A program made the position numbers and the translations under genes. Below, piece by piece: positions 8,252 through 18,134 of a stretch of DNA of 64,000 nucleotides. Below the pieces are notes generated by a model. It had not been told where the DNA came from, did not search any database, and worked only from the letters and a program-made list of their open reading frames with translations. Position 1 is the first letter of the stretch. The number at the start of each line of letters is the position of its first letter. Source of the stretch: Marinomonas foliarum (GTDB lineage: Bacteria > Pseudomonadota > Gammaproteobacteria > Pseudomonadales > Marinomonadaceae); assembly GCF_003337275.1 (NCBI RefSeq), contig NZ_QPJQ01000007.1, positions 93,933-157,932 of the forward strand, read 5' to 3'.

Positions 8252-9667
8252 TTATCGACCAACATGCGCTGCAATAGCGGCTGCCAACACCAAAGCGATG
8301 TCACTTGGATGGCGTCTAACGGAATAATTTAATAATTCAGGGTGCGCTGGAACGAATCCTGTGTTGAACTCGCCCTTAATAAAATCTGGATGTTTTAGAA
8401 TTTGCTGATAATAATTGGCCGTGGTTTTAATACCATGCAAACGCATATCATCAATAGCTCGACGACCTCGCGCCACCATTTCATCCCAAGTCAATGCCCA
8501 CACCACCAGCTTCAAACACATGGAATCAAAGTAAGGCGGAATCTCGTAACCCGTATAAATCGCCGTATCAACACGAACACCTGGACCACCTGGTGCGTAG
8601 TAGTGGGTAATACGTCCAAAGCTAGGTAAAAAGTCATTCTTTGGATCTTCCGCATTGATACGAAATTGCATCGCATAACCACGATAACTTATGTCTTCTT
8701 GGCGGAAGCTAAGCGGCGAACCAGACGCAATACGAAGCTGTTCACGCACAATATCAACACCGGTAATTTGCTCGGTAATCGTGTGCTCAACTTGAACTCG
8801 TGTATTCATTTCCATGAAATACACTTCATTGCCAGACAGTAAGAACTCCACCGTACCCGCGTTAACATAGCCTACCGCTTTGGCTGCTCGCACTGCGAGA
8901 TCACAAATGTATTGGCGTTGTTCTGGAGTGAGTTGTGGGCTTGGTGCAATCTCTATAAGCTTTTGGTTACGACGCTGAATCGAGCAATCACGTTCATACA
9001 AATGAATCGCATCACCTTGGGAATCCGCTAATATTTGCACTTCAATATGACAAGGATCAACGATGCATTTTTCTAAAAATACTTCTGCGGAACCAAACGC
9101 TTTAGTCGCTTCGGAAATAACACGAGGGTATTGAGAGGTTAATTCTTCTGGGGTATCACAGCGTCGAATACCGCGACCGCCACCACCAGAAGTGGCCTTA
9201 ATCATCACTGGATAACCCACTTTCCCTGCTAAAGCTAATGCCTCGTCGAGATTTGCCAGGTTTCCTTCTGAGCCTGGTGTCACCGGAATGCCTGCCGCAC
9301 GCATACTGTCACGAGCTTGGGTTTTATCGCCCATTTTATGAATAACAGACGAATGAGGGCCAATAAAGGTAACGCCTTTTTGCTCACACAATTCAGCAAA
9401 ATGCGCATTTTCAGATAAAAAGCCATAACCTGGGTGAATCGCATCACAACCCGTTTCTATGGCTAAGTTCACTAGACGCAAGGGGTCTAAATAACCGGCA
9501 AGTGGATCATCACCCAACGAGTAAGACTCGTCTGCACGCTTGGCATGCAACGCATATCGATCCGGTTCCGTAAATATCGCGACAGAGCGAATCCCAGCCT
9601 CTGAGCAAGCGCGAATGATACGAACCGCAATTTCACCTCGGTTGGCGATCAACACTTTTTTTAACAT
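8252..9667 (-). CDS. pycA: Pyruvate carboxylase subunit A (biotin carboxylase)
   Basis: 471 residues, the normal length of a biotin carboxylase subunit. Visible features are the N-terminal LIANRGEIAVRIIRA, the ATP-grasp glycine loop TSGGGGRGIRR (about 162), EKCIVDPCHIEVQ, and the catalytic MEMNTRVQVEHTITEQ (about 285-300). It uses ATP and bicarbonate to carboxylate the biotin carried on PycB. It is the first gene of the pycA-pycB operon; a ribosome site AGGAG-like stretch precedes the ATG. Oxaloacetate made here and in the LigK reaction both feed the TCA cycle. Confidence 0.93.
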   Translation of the reverse strand: MLKKVLIANRGEIAVRIIRACSEAGIRSVAIFTEPDRYALHAKRADESYSLGDDPLAGYLDPLRLVNLAIETGCDAIHPGYGFLSENAHFAELCEQKGVTFIGPHSSVIHKMGDKTQARDSMRAAGIPVTPGSEGNLANLDEALALAGKVGYPVMIKATSGGGGRGIRRCDTPEELTSQYPRVISEATKAFGSAEVFLEKCIVDPCHIEVQILADSQGDAIHLYERDCSIQRRNQKLIEIAPSPQLTPEQRQYICDLAVRAAKAVGYVNAGTVEFLLSGNEVYFMEMNTRVQVEHTITEQITGVDIVREQLRIASGSPLSFRQEDISYRGYAMQFRINAEDPKNDFLPSFGRITHYYAPGGPGVRVDTAIYTGYEIPPYFDSMCLKLVVWALTWDEMVARGRRAIDDMRLHGIKTTANYYQQILKHPDFIKGEFNTGFVPAHPELLNYSVRRHPSDIALVLAAAIAAHVGR

Positions 9668-9867
9668 GAGTCACTCCTTTCTTGTTTGAAGAGATCACTG
9701 CACAACGTAGCGAGCACAACTTTTGTACAAATATCTCTGAATATTCAGACTACTCAAAGATCAACCAAAGTAAAAATTGATATTACGACATTTATGTATA
9801 AGCTATTCCTGATAGATAAAAGCCGATAGATAAGCGCTAATAGATAAACCAAGGGAAAACAAAAACA

Positions 9868-10818
9868 ATGCCTCAAAGTGTACAAAGCTTAGTCAACCGG
9901 CTTACTTTTAGACAACTACAAGTCTTTAATAGCGTTTATGAATTGAGTAGCTACAGCCGAGCTGGTGATATGCTGGGGCTGAGCCAACCGGCCGTAAGTA
10001 ATCAAATACGACAGCTTGAAAGTGCATTAGAACAACCGCTGTTTGAATACGTTGGTCGCCAACTTTACAGCACTGCGACTGCCAAGCGATTAGCCAAATG
10101 TATTCACGCCATGTTTGATGAAATACAGCGCTTTCAAGACGACTTATCTGAGGAAGCTGGGCTGATATCTGGTGAGTTGAACTTAGTAGCTGTGAGTACA
10201 GCGCAGTACGTGGTGCCTTATTTGCTTCGGGCCTATACTAGCCTACATCCAAACGTCACCATAAATGTGAAAGTCATGAACCGCGCTGCAGCTATCAAGC
10301 GTCTTGGTGAGAATCATGATGAATTAGCCATAATGGGCATGGTACCCAATGATAAACCTATGTTTAGCATACCATTTTTGAACAATGAGCTTATCGCTGT
10401 CGCACCACAAAACCATCCTCTTCTCGCCCTAGAAGACATATCATTGAGCGCATTTTTAGAACACAATTTATTGCTTCGAGAAGCGGGTTCAGGCAGTCGA
10501 TTAGCTCTTGAACTACATTGCCAAAAACAACGCATTCGCTTACAAGCAGAAATGGAAATCGGTTCTAACGACGCCATAAAACATGCCGTTATTGCAGGGC
10601 TTGGCGTCGCTGTATTACCTAAACTTAGCATTCTTTCTGAATTAACACTCGGCACTTTAATCGAAGTACCGATCAAAGATTTCCCCCTTCGCCGATCTTG
10701 GTGCTTGATCCACCCACAAGGACGCCACCCCACTCCTGCGATGCGATCATTTATTGATTACATTCAACAAAATATCGGCCAATTTGAAACAATGTTTTCT
10801 CGAATGAAAGATAGATAG
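9868..10818 (+). CDS. LysR-family regulator divergent from pycAB (PycR-like)
   Basis: 316 residues. The LysR HTH lies at about 12-70 (ELSSYSRAGDMLGLSQPAVSNQI) and the effector-binding domain begins at ELNLVAVSTAQYVVPYL. Its divergent position beside pycA is the same arrangement as pycR/pycAB in Pseudomonas, so it probably controls anaplerotic carboxylation. The 200-bp intergenic region to pycA contains an AT-rich stretch around 9780-9800 where overlapping promoters would sit. The name PycR is by analogy only. Confidence 0.85.
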   Translation: MPQSVQSLVNRLTFRQLQVFNSVYELSSYSRAGDMLGLSQPAVSNQIRQLESALEQPLFEYVGRQLYSTATAKRLAKCIHAMFDEIQRFQDDLSEEAGLISGELNLVAVSTAQYVVPYLLRAYTSLHPNVTINVKVMNRAAAIKRLGENHDELAIMGMVPNDKPMFSIPFLNNELIAVAPQNHPLLALEDISLSAFLEHNLLLREAGSGSRLALELHCQKQRIRLQAEMEIGSNDAIKHAVIAGLGVAVLPKLSILSELTLGTLIEVPIKDFPLRRSWCLIHPQGRHPTPAMRSFIDYIQQNIGQFETMFSRMKDR

Positions 10819-11056
10819 CCGCCTCATTTTCATGAAGCTCACACCTGCCTTAAATCGCTAGCCTCAGACGTAAATCTAACTTCTTCTAAATAAATAGTTG
10901 ATAAATATATAAACTATTTATTTGAATCAAACGTATACAACACATAACAAGGAATTAACAAATCACCAACAACAAATAAAGACGATATAGTATATTGTTT
11001 GATCTGTTTTGTAGGAGATTGACTACAAGGAATACGATAAAATCCCGACAATCAGA

Positions 11057-12397
11057 TTGAGGAATATCACCATATTTTTCAGCAACAAAGACAAAAAAAT
11101 CGCTAGGAATACTGCGATTGAACAGGCCGTTTCTCAACGTGAAGACAATGCCTTTATTAAAGCCATGAAAAAATTTTGCGCAACAATTAGCTTTTCATCA
11201 GATGGCACGATACTCGCTGCGAACTCATTATTCCTTAATACAGTAGGCTATTCTCTAGAAGAAATTAAAGGACAAAAACATGCTCTATTTTGCCCTAGCC
11301 AAGTAACCTCCAGCTCCGAATACAAACACTTCTGGTCAGATCTTGCAGCAGGAAAAAGTAAAGAAGGGACCGTCTTACGCAGACATAAAGATGGTTCAGA
11401 CATTTGGCTTGAAGCGACCTATTTTCCAATTGAAGTAGATGGTGTAGTGACAAAAGTCGTCAAAATTGCTTCCGATGTTACCCAAGCCAAACTTATTGCA
11501 GACAGCCAACTAGCCGTCTACAACGCTATTGATCGCTCTTCTGCCACTATTGAATTCACCCCTGACGGAACAGTTATTACAGCCAATGATAATTTTTTAA
11601 GTGCAATGGGTTATCAGTCTAGCAAAGAAATTATCGGTCAGGCGCATCGCAAATTTTGTACTAATGAATTCTATGAAAAGCATCCGAATTTTTGGGCAGA
11701 GTTAGCGAATGGAGATTTCAAAACAGGACAATTTGAGCGAGTCAGCAAACAAGGTCAAACTGTGTGGCTAGAAGCCAGCTATAACCCCATTTTCGATCAA
11801 TTTGGTAAGGTTGTAAAAGTCCTTAAAGTTGCCTCTGACATTACAGAGCGTGTGAACACGCAACTCGCTATTCAACACGCTGCAAAAGTAGCTCACTCCA
11901 CGTCAGTAGAAACCGCACAAGTTTCAGAGAATGGCGCTCAAATTTTACGCCGTACAGTCGAAACATCAGACAAAATCGTGGCCGATGTTGACGTTTCTAC
12001 AGAGCTAATTGAGCAATTAAACCATCAGTCTGAAAGTATCGCCAAGATAGTGACAACCATTGGCTCCATTGCTGATCAAACCAATTTACTTGCATTAAAC
12101 GCTGCTATTGAAGCCGCTCGCGCAGGTGAAAATGGTCGAGGCTTTGCGGTTGTGGCCGACGAGGTTCGAACACTTGCAGCAAGAACAAGCAAATCAACGA
12201 TCGAAATTGATGACATGGTAAAACAGAACAGCAACTTAACTCGTCAAGCCAAAGAAAGTATGAGCAAGGTGAGTGAACGCTCTAAAGAGAATGCTCAATT
12301 TATAGACGAAGCATCCGGCATCATTGATGAGATACTCAAAGGCGCGATACACGTTTCCAATACCGTTAACAAATTATTGGATATTGAGAAAAACTAA
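11057..12397 (+). CDS. Soluble chemoreceptor with two PAS domains (BdlA/Aer-like)
   Basis: 446 residues. There are two PAS-PAC units (about 40-155 and 165-280; each with the pattern [11 protein letters not shown] or [11 protein letters not shown], a GHRxFC-like box and a DVTQ/DITERV end). A methyl-accepting signalling domain follows, with the hairpin tip [20 protein letters not shown] (about 337-356). No transmembrane helix is seen, so it should be cytoplasmic, as for the biofilm dispersal receptor BdlA. The signalling hairpin is short and lacks a C-terminal CheR/CheB pentapeptide. The start used is a TTG with no clear ribosome site; an internal Met 36 codons later is an alternative. Confidence 0.85.
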   Translation: MRNITIFFSNKDKKIARNTAIEQAVSQREDNAFIKAMKKFCATISFSSDGTILAANSLFLNTVGYSLEEIKGQKHALFCPSQVTSSSEYKHFWSDLAAGKSKEGTVLRRHKDGSDIWLEATYFPIEVDGVVTKVVKIASDVTQAKLIADSQLAVYNAIDRSSATIEFTPDGTVITANDNFLSAMGYQSSKEIIGQAHRKFCTNEFYEKHPNFWAELANGDFKTGQFERVSKQGQTVWLEASYNPIFDQFGKVVKVLKVASDITERVNTQLAIQHAAKVAHSTSVETAQVSENGAQILRRTVETSDKIVADVDVSTELIEQLNHQSESIAKIVTTIGSIADQTNLLALNAAIEAARAGENGRGFAVVADEVRTLAARTSKSTIEIDDMVKQNSNLTRQAKESMSKVSERSKENAQFIDEASGIIDEILKGAIHVSNTVNKLLDIEKN

Positions 12398-12438
12398 AAA
12401 AATCCGCTATCTATTATCGTAGATAGCGGATTTTTTAT
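12396..12438. terminator. Bidirectional terminator between the chemoreceptor gene and ligB
   Basis: A perfect 12-bp stem (AATCCGCTATCT / AGATAGCGGATT) is flanked by A and T runs on both sides and serves the two convergent genes. Confidence 0.9.
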
Positions 12439-12471
12439 ATTCACCATGGAATGCTCTAACAAGAAGATTTG

Positions 12472-13320
12472 TTACTTCGGCATTTCATGCTCTAACAACA
12501 TCAAACCAGAACCTGTATTCGAAATTGGCGCATGGTAATTTCGATGCAGCTCGGTCACTTTACCCAGTAAAGTACCACGCATCGCAATCAACATATTCAG
12601 CTCTACCGCTTGCGATCCGCCTTGCTCAACAAGATCCAAGTTGGTGTATTTCGTTAACGCTTCTGGGTCTGACACCAATTTATCAAGACAATCAATATCA
12701 AAAGTACGGTTAATAATACCCGCTCGCTCACCGTCTAACTGATGAGACATACCACCAGTACCAAAGACAACCACGTTAAGATCTTCTTCGTAAGATGCCA
12801 CAGCACGACCGATCGCTTTGCCCAATTCAAACGTACGTTTAGGTTGTGGCATTGGGTATTGTTCACAGTTGATGCAGACAGGAATAACTTTTACATGACC
12901 GTATTTATGACCTGGCCACATAAGATTCAGCGGAACCGTTAATCCATGATCAACCTTCATTTCTTGGCAGATCGTCATGTCAAAACCTTCGTCGACAATA
13001 CTGTTGGCAATGTGCCAAGACAAATCTGACTCACCAGTCACTGGTGGAATGGTAGGAATCCCCCAGCCTTCATCCGCGTTATAATATTCGTCTGCAACCC
13101 CCATCGCAAAGGTCGGCTTTTTATCAATAAAAAACTCCAAGCCATGATCGTTGTAAAACAAAATGATAACGTCTGGTTTCTTCTCGTTTAGCCAATCACG
13201 CACTGGTGGGTAACCATCAAAAAATGGTTTCCAATATGGCGTTTCTTCCAACCCATTCGCCATTGCGTTCGCAATCGCAGGAATATGGGAAGTCGTTACT
13301 GCACCAATAATGTTAGCCAT
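12472..13320 (-). CDS. ligB: Protocatechuate 4,5-dioxygenase, beta (catalytic) subunit
   Basis: 282 residues, the class III extradiol dioxygenase LigB fold. By alignment to LigB of Sphingobium, the Fe(II) ligands are His12 (TTSHIP), His59 (YNDHGL) and Glu240 (QAVELN), and the catalytic base is His193 (GGMSHQ); all are present. It opens protocatechuate between C4 and C5. Its ATG overlaps the ligA stop by one base (TAATG), so translation is coupled. It is the last gene of the ligJ-K-galD-I-A-B operon and is followed by a strong terminator. Confidence 0.95.
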   Translation of the reverse strand: MANIIGAVTTSHIPAIANAMANGLEETPYWKPFFDGYPPVRDWLNEKKPDVIILFYNDHGLEFFIDKKPTFAMGVADEYYNADEGWGIPTIPPVTGESDLSWHIANSIVDEGFDMTICQEMKVDHGLTVPLNLMWPGHKYGHVKVIPVCINCEQYPMPQPKRTFELGKAIGRAVASYEEDLNVVVFGTGGMSHQLDGERAGIINRTFDIDCLDKLVSDPEALTKYTNLDLVEQGGSQAVELNMLIAMRGTLLGKVTELHRNYHAPISNTGSGLMLLEHEMPK

Positions 13321-13682
13321 TAGACTTCTCCTCGCCCATTTTTTTCTAGCATTGCTTTGAATTCATCCGTACTCATACCGGTTTGCAATCCACCAATATC
13401 TTGCATGTTTAGTTTTAGCAAACCCGTAAACTTTGCTAAATAATAAATACTGCCACCTTCACGCAAAAGCCCAATCACATCTCTATTACGAATGGCTTCT
13501 TTTTGCGCTTCTGTGAGTTTGAACTTTTCACAGTAAGCTTCTGGATCAGCATTAAATTCATCACGTGCTACTTGCTCATTAAACGAGTAACACATTTTAT
13601 TTAAGCCATAGCCTTTCTTGGCCATTTGGCCATCAAAAAGGTACGTCCCTTGAAACTGTCGATCTGTATAGTTACTAGCCAT
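13320..13682 (-). CDS. ligA: Protocatechuate 4,5-dioxygenase, alpha subunit
   Basis: 120 residues, all-helical LigA family, with the conserved pattern GTYLFDGQMAKKGYGLNKMC and a C-terminal GGLQTGMSTDEFKAML segment. LigA caps the active site of LigB in the alpha2-beta2 enzyme. The short length and the one-base overlap with ligB are usual for this pair. A ribosome site precedes the ATG in the short gap after ligI. Confidence 0.93.
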   Translation of the reverse strand: MASNYTDRQFQGTYLFDGQMAKKGYGLNKMCYSFNEQVARDEFNADPEAYCEKFKLTEAQKEAIRNRDVIGLLREGGSIYYLAKFTGLLKLNMQDIGGLQTGMSTDEFKAMLEKNGRGEV

Positions 13683-13723
13683 CTTGCTAACCTCTATTTT
13701 TATACTTTACGGCGGAATGTGGA

Positions 13724-14602
13724 TTATGCCCAATACAGACGCATTGGATTATCCACCAACAACGCTTGCTGTAATTCAGGCGTTGGCGCGATATGTGGGA
13801 TCACATCCACAAGATGACCATCATTTGGTGCTTCCACTTTCATATTAGGATGCGGCCAATCGGTTCCCCATAAGACACGATCAGAGAACTTCTCAACTAA
13901 CGTACGAGCAAAAGGATAGACATCAGAGTAATCAGGCGCATGTTGCGTTAAACGCTCTGGACAACTTACCTTACACCATACATTGTCGTTGTCCGCCATA
14001 AAGTTAACAAAGCGCTGAAAGTCAGGGTGATCAACACCGTTGGCAACATTTGGCGTCCCCATGTGGTCAACCACAATGGTGGTATTCAATTCTTTCAAAA
14101 AAGGAATCAACTCTTCTAAATCGGCCACTTCGAAATAGACAACAATGTGCCAACCGAAAGGGCGAATCTTCTCAGCTATCGAGAAAAAAACGTCTCTTGG
14201 CGTGCTATCAACAAGGCGTTTCACAAAGTTGAAACGTACACCGCGAACACCCACAGCGTGCATTTTTTCAATGTCTTCATGGGTTATTGAATCATCAACA
14301 AAGGCCACGCCACGCGCTAAATCGCCGGCTGTTTCTAAAGCATCGATCAACGCGGAATTATCGGTACTATGACAAGATGCTTGAACAATCACATTACGAG
14401 AAAAACCCAAATGATCACGCAGCGCAAACAACTGTTCTTTGGATGCATCGCAAGGCGTGTATTTACGTTTTGGATGGTAGGGAAATTTATCCGCTGGACC
14501 AAAAACGTGACAATGGGCATCTACCGCACCCGCTGGCGCTTTAAAAGTAGGCACGCTTGGGTTTGCGTGAAATGGAATATAATCTTTGTCCATCATGTTC
14601 AA
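13724..14602 (-). CDS. ligI: 2-pyrone-4,6-dicarboxylate hydrolase
   Basis: 292 residues, amidohydrolase-superfamily TIM barrel. Signatures are VDAHCHVFGP (metal-site HxH, about 28), GVRGVRFNFVKRLV (about 120), VVDHMG (about 178) and LWGTDWPHPN with the catalytic Asp (about 248). LigI hydrolyses the lactone made by LigC to 4-oxalomesaconate. Several ATGs lie at the N terminus (MNMM); I use the first. The direct neighbours ligA and galD support the assignment. Confidence 0.92.
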   Translation of the reverse strand: MNMMDKDYIPFHANPSVPTFKAPAGAVDAHCHVFGPADKFPYHPKRKYTPCDASKEQLFALRDHLGFSRNVIVQASCHSTDNSALIDALETAGDLARGVAFVDDSITHEDIEKMHAVGVRGVRFNFVKRLVDSTPRDVFFSIAEKIRPFGWHIVVYFEVADLEELIPFLKELNTTIVVDHMGTPNVANGVDHPDFQRFVNFMADNDNVWCKVSCPERLTQHAPDYSDVYPFARTLVEKFSDRVLWGTDWPHPNMKVEAPNDGHLVDVIPHIAPTPELQQALLVDNPMRLYWA

Positions 14603-14680
14603 ATACCTGTTTTATTATTCGTTCTAATTAACCAGCCTTCTGTTTGACCAGTCGTTATATCGTCAATAGAAGAAAGGCAA

Positions 14681-15769
14681 CTAAAGGCCGTTGCTATGAG
14701 CAAACACTTGCCCATCAAACAGTTTTCTCGCGGTGCGTAGAATGGCCGCAGAGCCAACATCACCATTTTCTTCTTGATCCAAGATCACTGTCATCGCGCC
14801 AATCGGATGCTCAACATCCAGCGTCATACGCGCACTCAGCTCAAACTTAGCCACTTCATTAGCCGGCGAGCCTTTCAGAACGGCAGCTGTCGCCACACTA
14901 ACCGCACCCAATACACCAATCGATGCATGGCAACGATGAGGAATAAATGTACGCGTAGAAATAGCACCACCATTCGTCGCGGCACTCACCATGGTCATTT
15001 TGGGCACAGACTTCTCTTTCACATCGCCTAAATTCATCATAGGCCCGACTTGCAAACGGATGGATTCTAGCTTGGCGCGTAAAACATCATTGGCTTCAAG
15101 CTCTTCACGAGACTCAGTACCCGTAATCCCCATGTCCACAGCACGGATGATCACCACAGGCATACCGTTATCGATGCAAGTTACTTCAATGCCATCAATC
15201 ACATCGACTACGTTACCTGTTGGCAATAAAGCACCGCAACTGGAACCCGCCGTATCTTGGAAAACAATGGGAACTGGCGCTGAAAAGCCCGGTACGCCGT
15301 CAATGCGAGCATCACCTTCGTACTGCACTTCACCGTCTTTTACCAACACACGAGCAACCGCGATTTGACCTGTGTTTTCCATGAAAATACGTACGGAGGT
15401 TTCGCCTTCTTCCGCAGCAACCAAACCCCGCTCAATCGCAAACGGTGCAATCCCCGCTAAAATATTGCCGCAGTTTTGCGCATCGGTCACGATCGCCTGA
15501 TCAACAAATACCTGTAAAAACAAGTAATCTACATCAGCGTCGTCACGTGCAGATTTTTTCACTACGGCCACTTTGGATGCCAATGGATCAGCGCCACCGA
15601 TGCCGTCGATCTGACGTTCATCTGGCGAGCCCATCACCCGCAACAAAAACTGCGCACGCGCATCAACATCAGCAGGTAAATCTTCCGCTAAGAAATACGC
15701 CCCTTTTGATGTGCCGCCACGCATCCACATACAAGGCGCACTTTTTAAAACGCCTGTCTGTTTAGACAT
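14681..15769 (-). CDS. galD: 4-oxalomesaconate tautomerase (PrpF family, GalD/LigU-like)
   Basis: 362 residues, PrpF/diaminopimelate-epimerase-like fold with two similar halves. Visible landmarks are [14 protein letters not shown] at the N terminus, [26 protein letters not shown] (candidate catalytic Cys, about 99) and [12 protein letters not shown]. GalD isomerises the keto and enol forms or the double bond of 4-oxalomesaconate before hydration. It overlaps the upstream ligK by 8 bases, so the two are translationally linked. LigU of Sphingobium is the same family and acts on the same intermediate. Confidence 0.9.
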   Translation of the reverse strand: MSKQTGVLKSAPCMWMRGGTSKGAYFLAEDLPADVDARAQFLLRVMGSPDERQIDGIGGADPLASKVAVVKKSARDDADVDYLFLQVFVDQAIVTDAQNCGNILAGIAPFAIERGLVAAEEGETSVRIFMENTGQIAVARVLVKDGEVQYEGDARIDGVPGFSAPVPIVFQDTAGSSCGALLPTGNVVDVIDGIEVTCIDNGMPVVIIRAVDMGITGTESREELEANDVLRAKLESIRLQVGPMMNLGDVKEKSVPKMTMVSAATNGGAISTRTFIPHRCHASIGVLGAVSVATAAVLKGSPANEVAKFELSARMTLDVEHPIGAMTVILDQEENGDVGSAAILRTARKLFDGQVFAHSNGL

Positions 15770-16439
15770 ATTTTAGGCCTTTCTCTTTTAGGCGAGGGCG
15801 CATTTCATAAATATCTAGACCCAATTCGCCATTAGCCATACGCACACGCTTTGCTTCTTCGTTTGCCATACGTTTACGAGATAATTCCAATACTTCAGCT
15901 GCATTCTCACGGCGCACCACAACCACACCGTCATCGTCGGCTACAATCACATCACCTGGGTTAACCAAGGCATCAGCGCAAACCATAGGTACGTTCACTG
16001 AACCAACGGTTTCTTTAATCGTACCTTCAGCAAACACGGCTTTTGACCAAACAGGGAAGTTCATTTCACGAAGGTCGCGAGTATCACGAACACCGCCTTC
16101 GATAATCAAACCCACTACACCACGAGATTGCGCAGAGGTTGCTAACAAATCCCCAAAGAAGCCGTGATTCGATGGCGACGTTGGCGCAAAAACCATCACA
16201 TCCCCTGCTTTACATTGCTCAATGGCAACATGCATCATCCAGTTATCGCCCGCCGCTCCAGAAATGGTGACCGCAGAACCAGCAATGGTTTTGTCCATTT
16301 GGATTGGGCGCATGTAATGTGCCAATAAACCAACACGACCTTGAGATTCATGAATGGTCGCTACGCCACACTCAGCTAAACCGTCGATTACAGCTTGGTC
16401 AGCTCGTTCAATATTTTGTACTACTACATTGTTTCGCAT
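15762..16439 (-). CDS. ligK: 4-carboxy-4-hydroxy-2-oxoadipate aldolase/oxaloacetate decarboxylase (LigK/GalC)
   Basis: 225 residues, RraA-like class II pyruvate aldolase. The diagnostic D-x20-R-D motif is present: the Asp in FGDLLA and the Arg-Asp in GGVRD, exactly 20 residues apart. The enzyme cleaves the last intermediate to pyruvate and oxaloacetate with a divalent metal. It lies between ligJ and galD. The pyruvate released can be taken by PycAB nearby. Confidence 0.93.
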   Translation of the reverse strand: MRNNVVVQNIERADQAVIDGLAECGVATIHESQGRVGLLAHYMRPIQMDKTIAGSAVTISGAAGDNWMMHVAIEQCKAGDVMVFAPTSPSNHGFFGDLLATSAQSRGVVGLIIEGGVRDTRDLREMNFPVWSKAVFAEGTIKETVGSVNVPMVCADALVNPGDVIVADDDGVVVVRRENAAEVLELSRKRMANEEAKRVRMANGELGLDIYEMRPRLKEKGLKYV

Positions 16440-16469
16440 GATGCTTTCCTATCCCTTTAATCGTTAGCC

Positions 16470-17477
16470 TTACGCTTTTAATCTAGAAAAAACGCTACGA
16501 GCATTGCCTTCAAAGATAGCTTGTTTCTGCTCCGCGGATAACACTGTGTTGTTATCTATGTAACGTTTGGTGTCATCAAAATAGTGACCCGTTTCTGGAT
16601 CAACACCGCGTACCGCACCAATCATTTCAGAAGCAAACAAAATGTTCTTAGTAGGAATAATATCAAGAAGTAGATCAATACCACGCTGATGATAAACACA
16701 GGTATCAAAGTAGATGTTATTCAACACACGTTCAGCAAGATCAAAACCTTGATCTTGTGCCATGCCACGGAAACGTCCCCAGTGATAAGGCACAGCGCCG
16801 CCGCCATGAGGAATGATGATTTTTAGCTCTGGAAAATCTTTAAAAACGTCGGACATCATCAATTGCTGAAAACCAGTAGTATCTGCCCCCAAGTAATGCG
16901 ACCCAGTAGTGTGGAAACAATCGTTACATGCCGCGCTTACATGAATCATCGCAGGGATGTCGTATTCGCACATTTTTTCATAGATAGGATAAAAAGAACG
17001 GTCTGCTAAAGACTTATCTTGCCAATAACCGCCACTTGGATCTGGGTTCAAGTTGATACCGATAAAGCCCATTTCTTCAACAGTACGAACGATCTCAGCA
17101 ACTGACTTGCCTGGGTCAACACCTGGTGATTGTGGTAATTGTGCAACAGGAGCAAAGTTCTCAGGAAAAAGATCACAAACGCGGCGAATCAAATCGTTTT
17201 GATGCTCTGTCCAGTATTGGCTAGTGTATTCATTACCAATATGGTGCCCCATCCAACTAGCACGGGGAGAGAAAATAGTCAGATCAGTGCCACGCTCTTG
17301 CTGTAGACGAAGCTGATTATTAATAATACTGTCGCGAATTTCATCATCCGAAACAATGACTTTACCTTTTTCACCAACAAACGCAGGGTCTTTAGCAACT
17401 TGTGCTTTTTGATTATCGCGATATTCACCCACACCTGGTGGCGTAGTCGTATAATGCCCATGGCAATCTATAATCAT
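16470..17477 (-). CDS. ligJ: 4-oxalomesaconate hydratase (amidohydrolase family, LigJ-like)
   Basis: 335 residues, ACMSD-like amidohydrolase barrel, near the 341 residues of LigJ. The first residues IIDCHGHYTT carry the HxH metal site; MIHVSAACND and IIPHGGGAVPYHWGRFRG carry further His ligands, and LFASEMIGAVRG the late acidic residue. It hydrates 4-oxalomesaconate to 4-carboxy-4-hydroxy-2-oxoadipate. It is the first gene of the operon, divergent from the TRAP genes across a 650-bp regulatory region. Confidence 0.92.
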   Translation of the reverse strand: MIIDCHGHYTTTPPGVGEYRDNQKAQVAKDPAFVGEKGKVIVSDDEIRDSIINNQLRLQQERGTDLTIFSPRASWMGHHIGNEYTSQYWTEHQNDLIRRVCDLFPENFAPVAQLPQSPGVDPGKSVAEIVRTVEEMGFIGINLNPDPSGGYWQDKSLADRSFYPIYEKMCEYDIPAMIHVSAACNDCFHTTGSHYLGADTTGFQQLMMSDVFKDFPELKIIIPHGGGAVPYHWGRFRGMAQDQGFDLAERVLNNIYFDTCVYHQRGIDLLLDIIPTKNILFASEMIGAVRGVDPETGHYFDDTKRYIDNNTVLSAEQKQAIFEGNARSVFSRLKA

Positions 17478-18134
17478 GTTACTGCTCTCTATTCTTATTT
17501 AAGGTAACAATACGGTGATATAGAAGGCCTAACTTTACGTTATACGCCTTTCGCCTTCTGGATTAACACCGCCATCTCATTAAAATCTTCACTGAGTATT
17601 CGTTATCTAAAGACATTTTGGCTATTTCAATTTAACCGAAAGGGTATTAAATTTTGATATAGATGTTTTTTCGTCCAATTCTTTTTTGGCTTATTTACGT
17701 TATTCAATATGATAAACAGCATAGACCAAACACCTTCTCAATCAACATGAAGTGCAAAAAAGCATTGATATATATGATCTTTTTCAAAAAAAACTTGCAT
17801 CTTAGTATTTTCATATTCCTTTTTTGATATACATGAAACATTAAAAATTCATTTCTAAAAATGCAAAAATTGCTACATTTTGATGTAACTCTCCACTTGA
17901 ATGAGGTCGAGAGCAAAGCTTTAAAGCATCACAAGGAAACAAGTTTAAACCTATGTTTGACTTGCCTTTTGTGGATCCATTAAAAAATATAGGGTATTTT
18001 TCAAATGATCCTATATTATTTGCAAAACCAGAACGCTAAGAGCGAATAGTGAATCACCTACCTATATCTTTAGACTATAGAGTAGAAATACAAAAATAAG
18101 ACTATCGGGACACCCCGAACTTGGAGACGTAAAA
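17478..18134. promoter_or_regulatory. Divergent control region between the lig operon and the TRAP operon
   Basis: An AT-rich gap of 657 bp with no convincing gene. It must hold the ligJ and dctP promoters. TTTTGATATA occurs at 17652-17661 and 17822-17831, the same 10-mer as upstream of the double-HTH LysR gene, so it is a candidate operator. GGAGAC lies 8 bases before the dctP ATG. Confidence 0.55.

Noticed and set aside
17704..17916. A 70-codon minus frame in the lig/TRAP control region
   Set aside because: It lies in AT-rich promoter DNA, has no family and a poor composition; regulatory function explains the region better.
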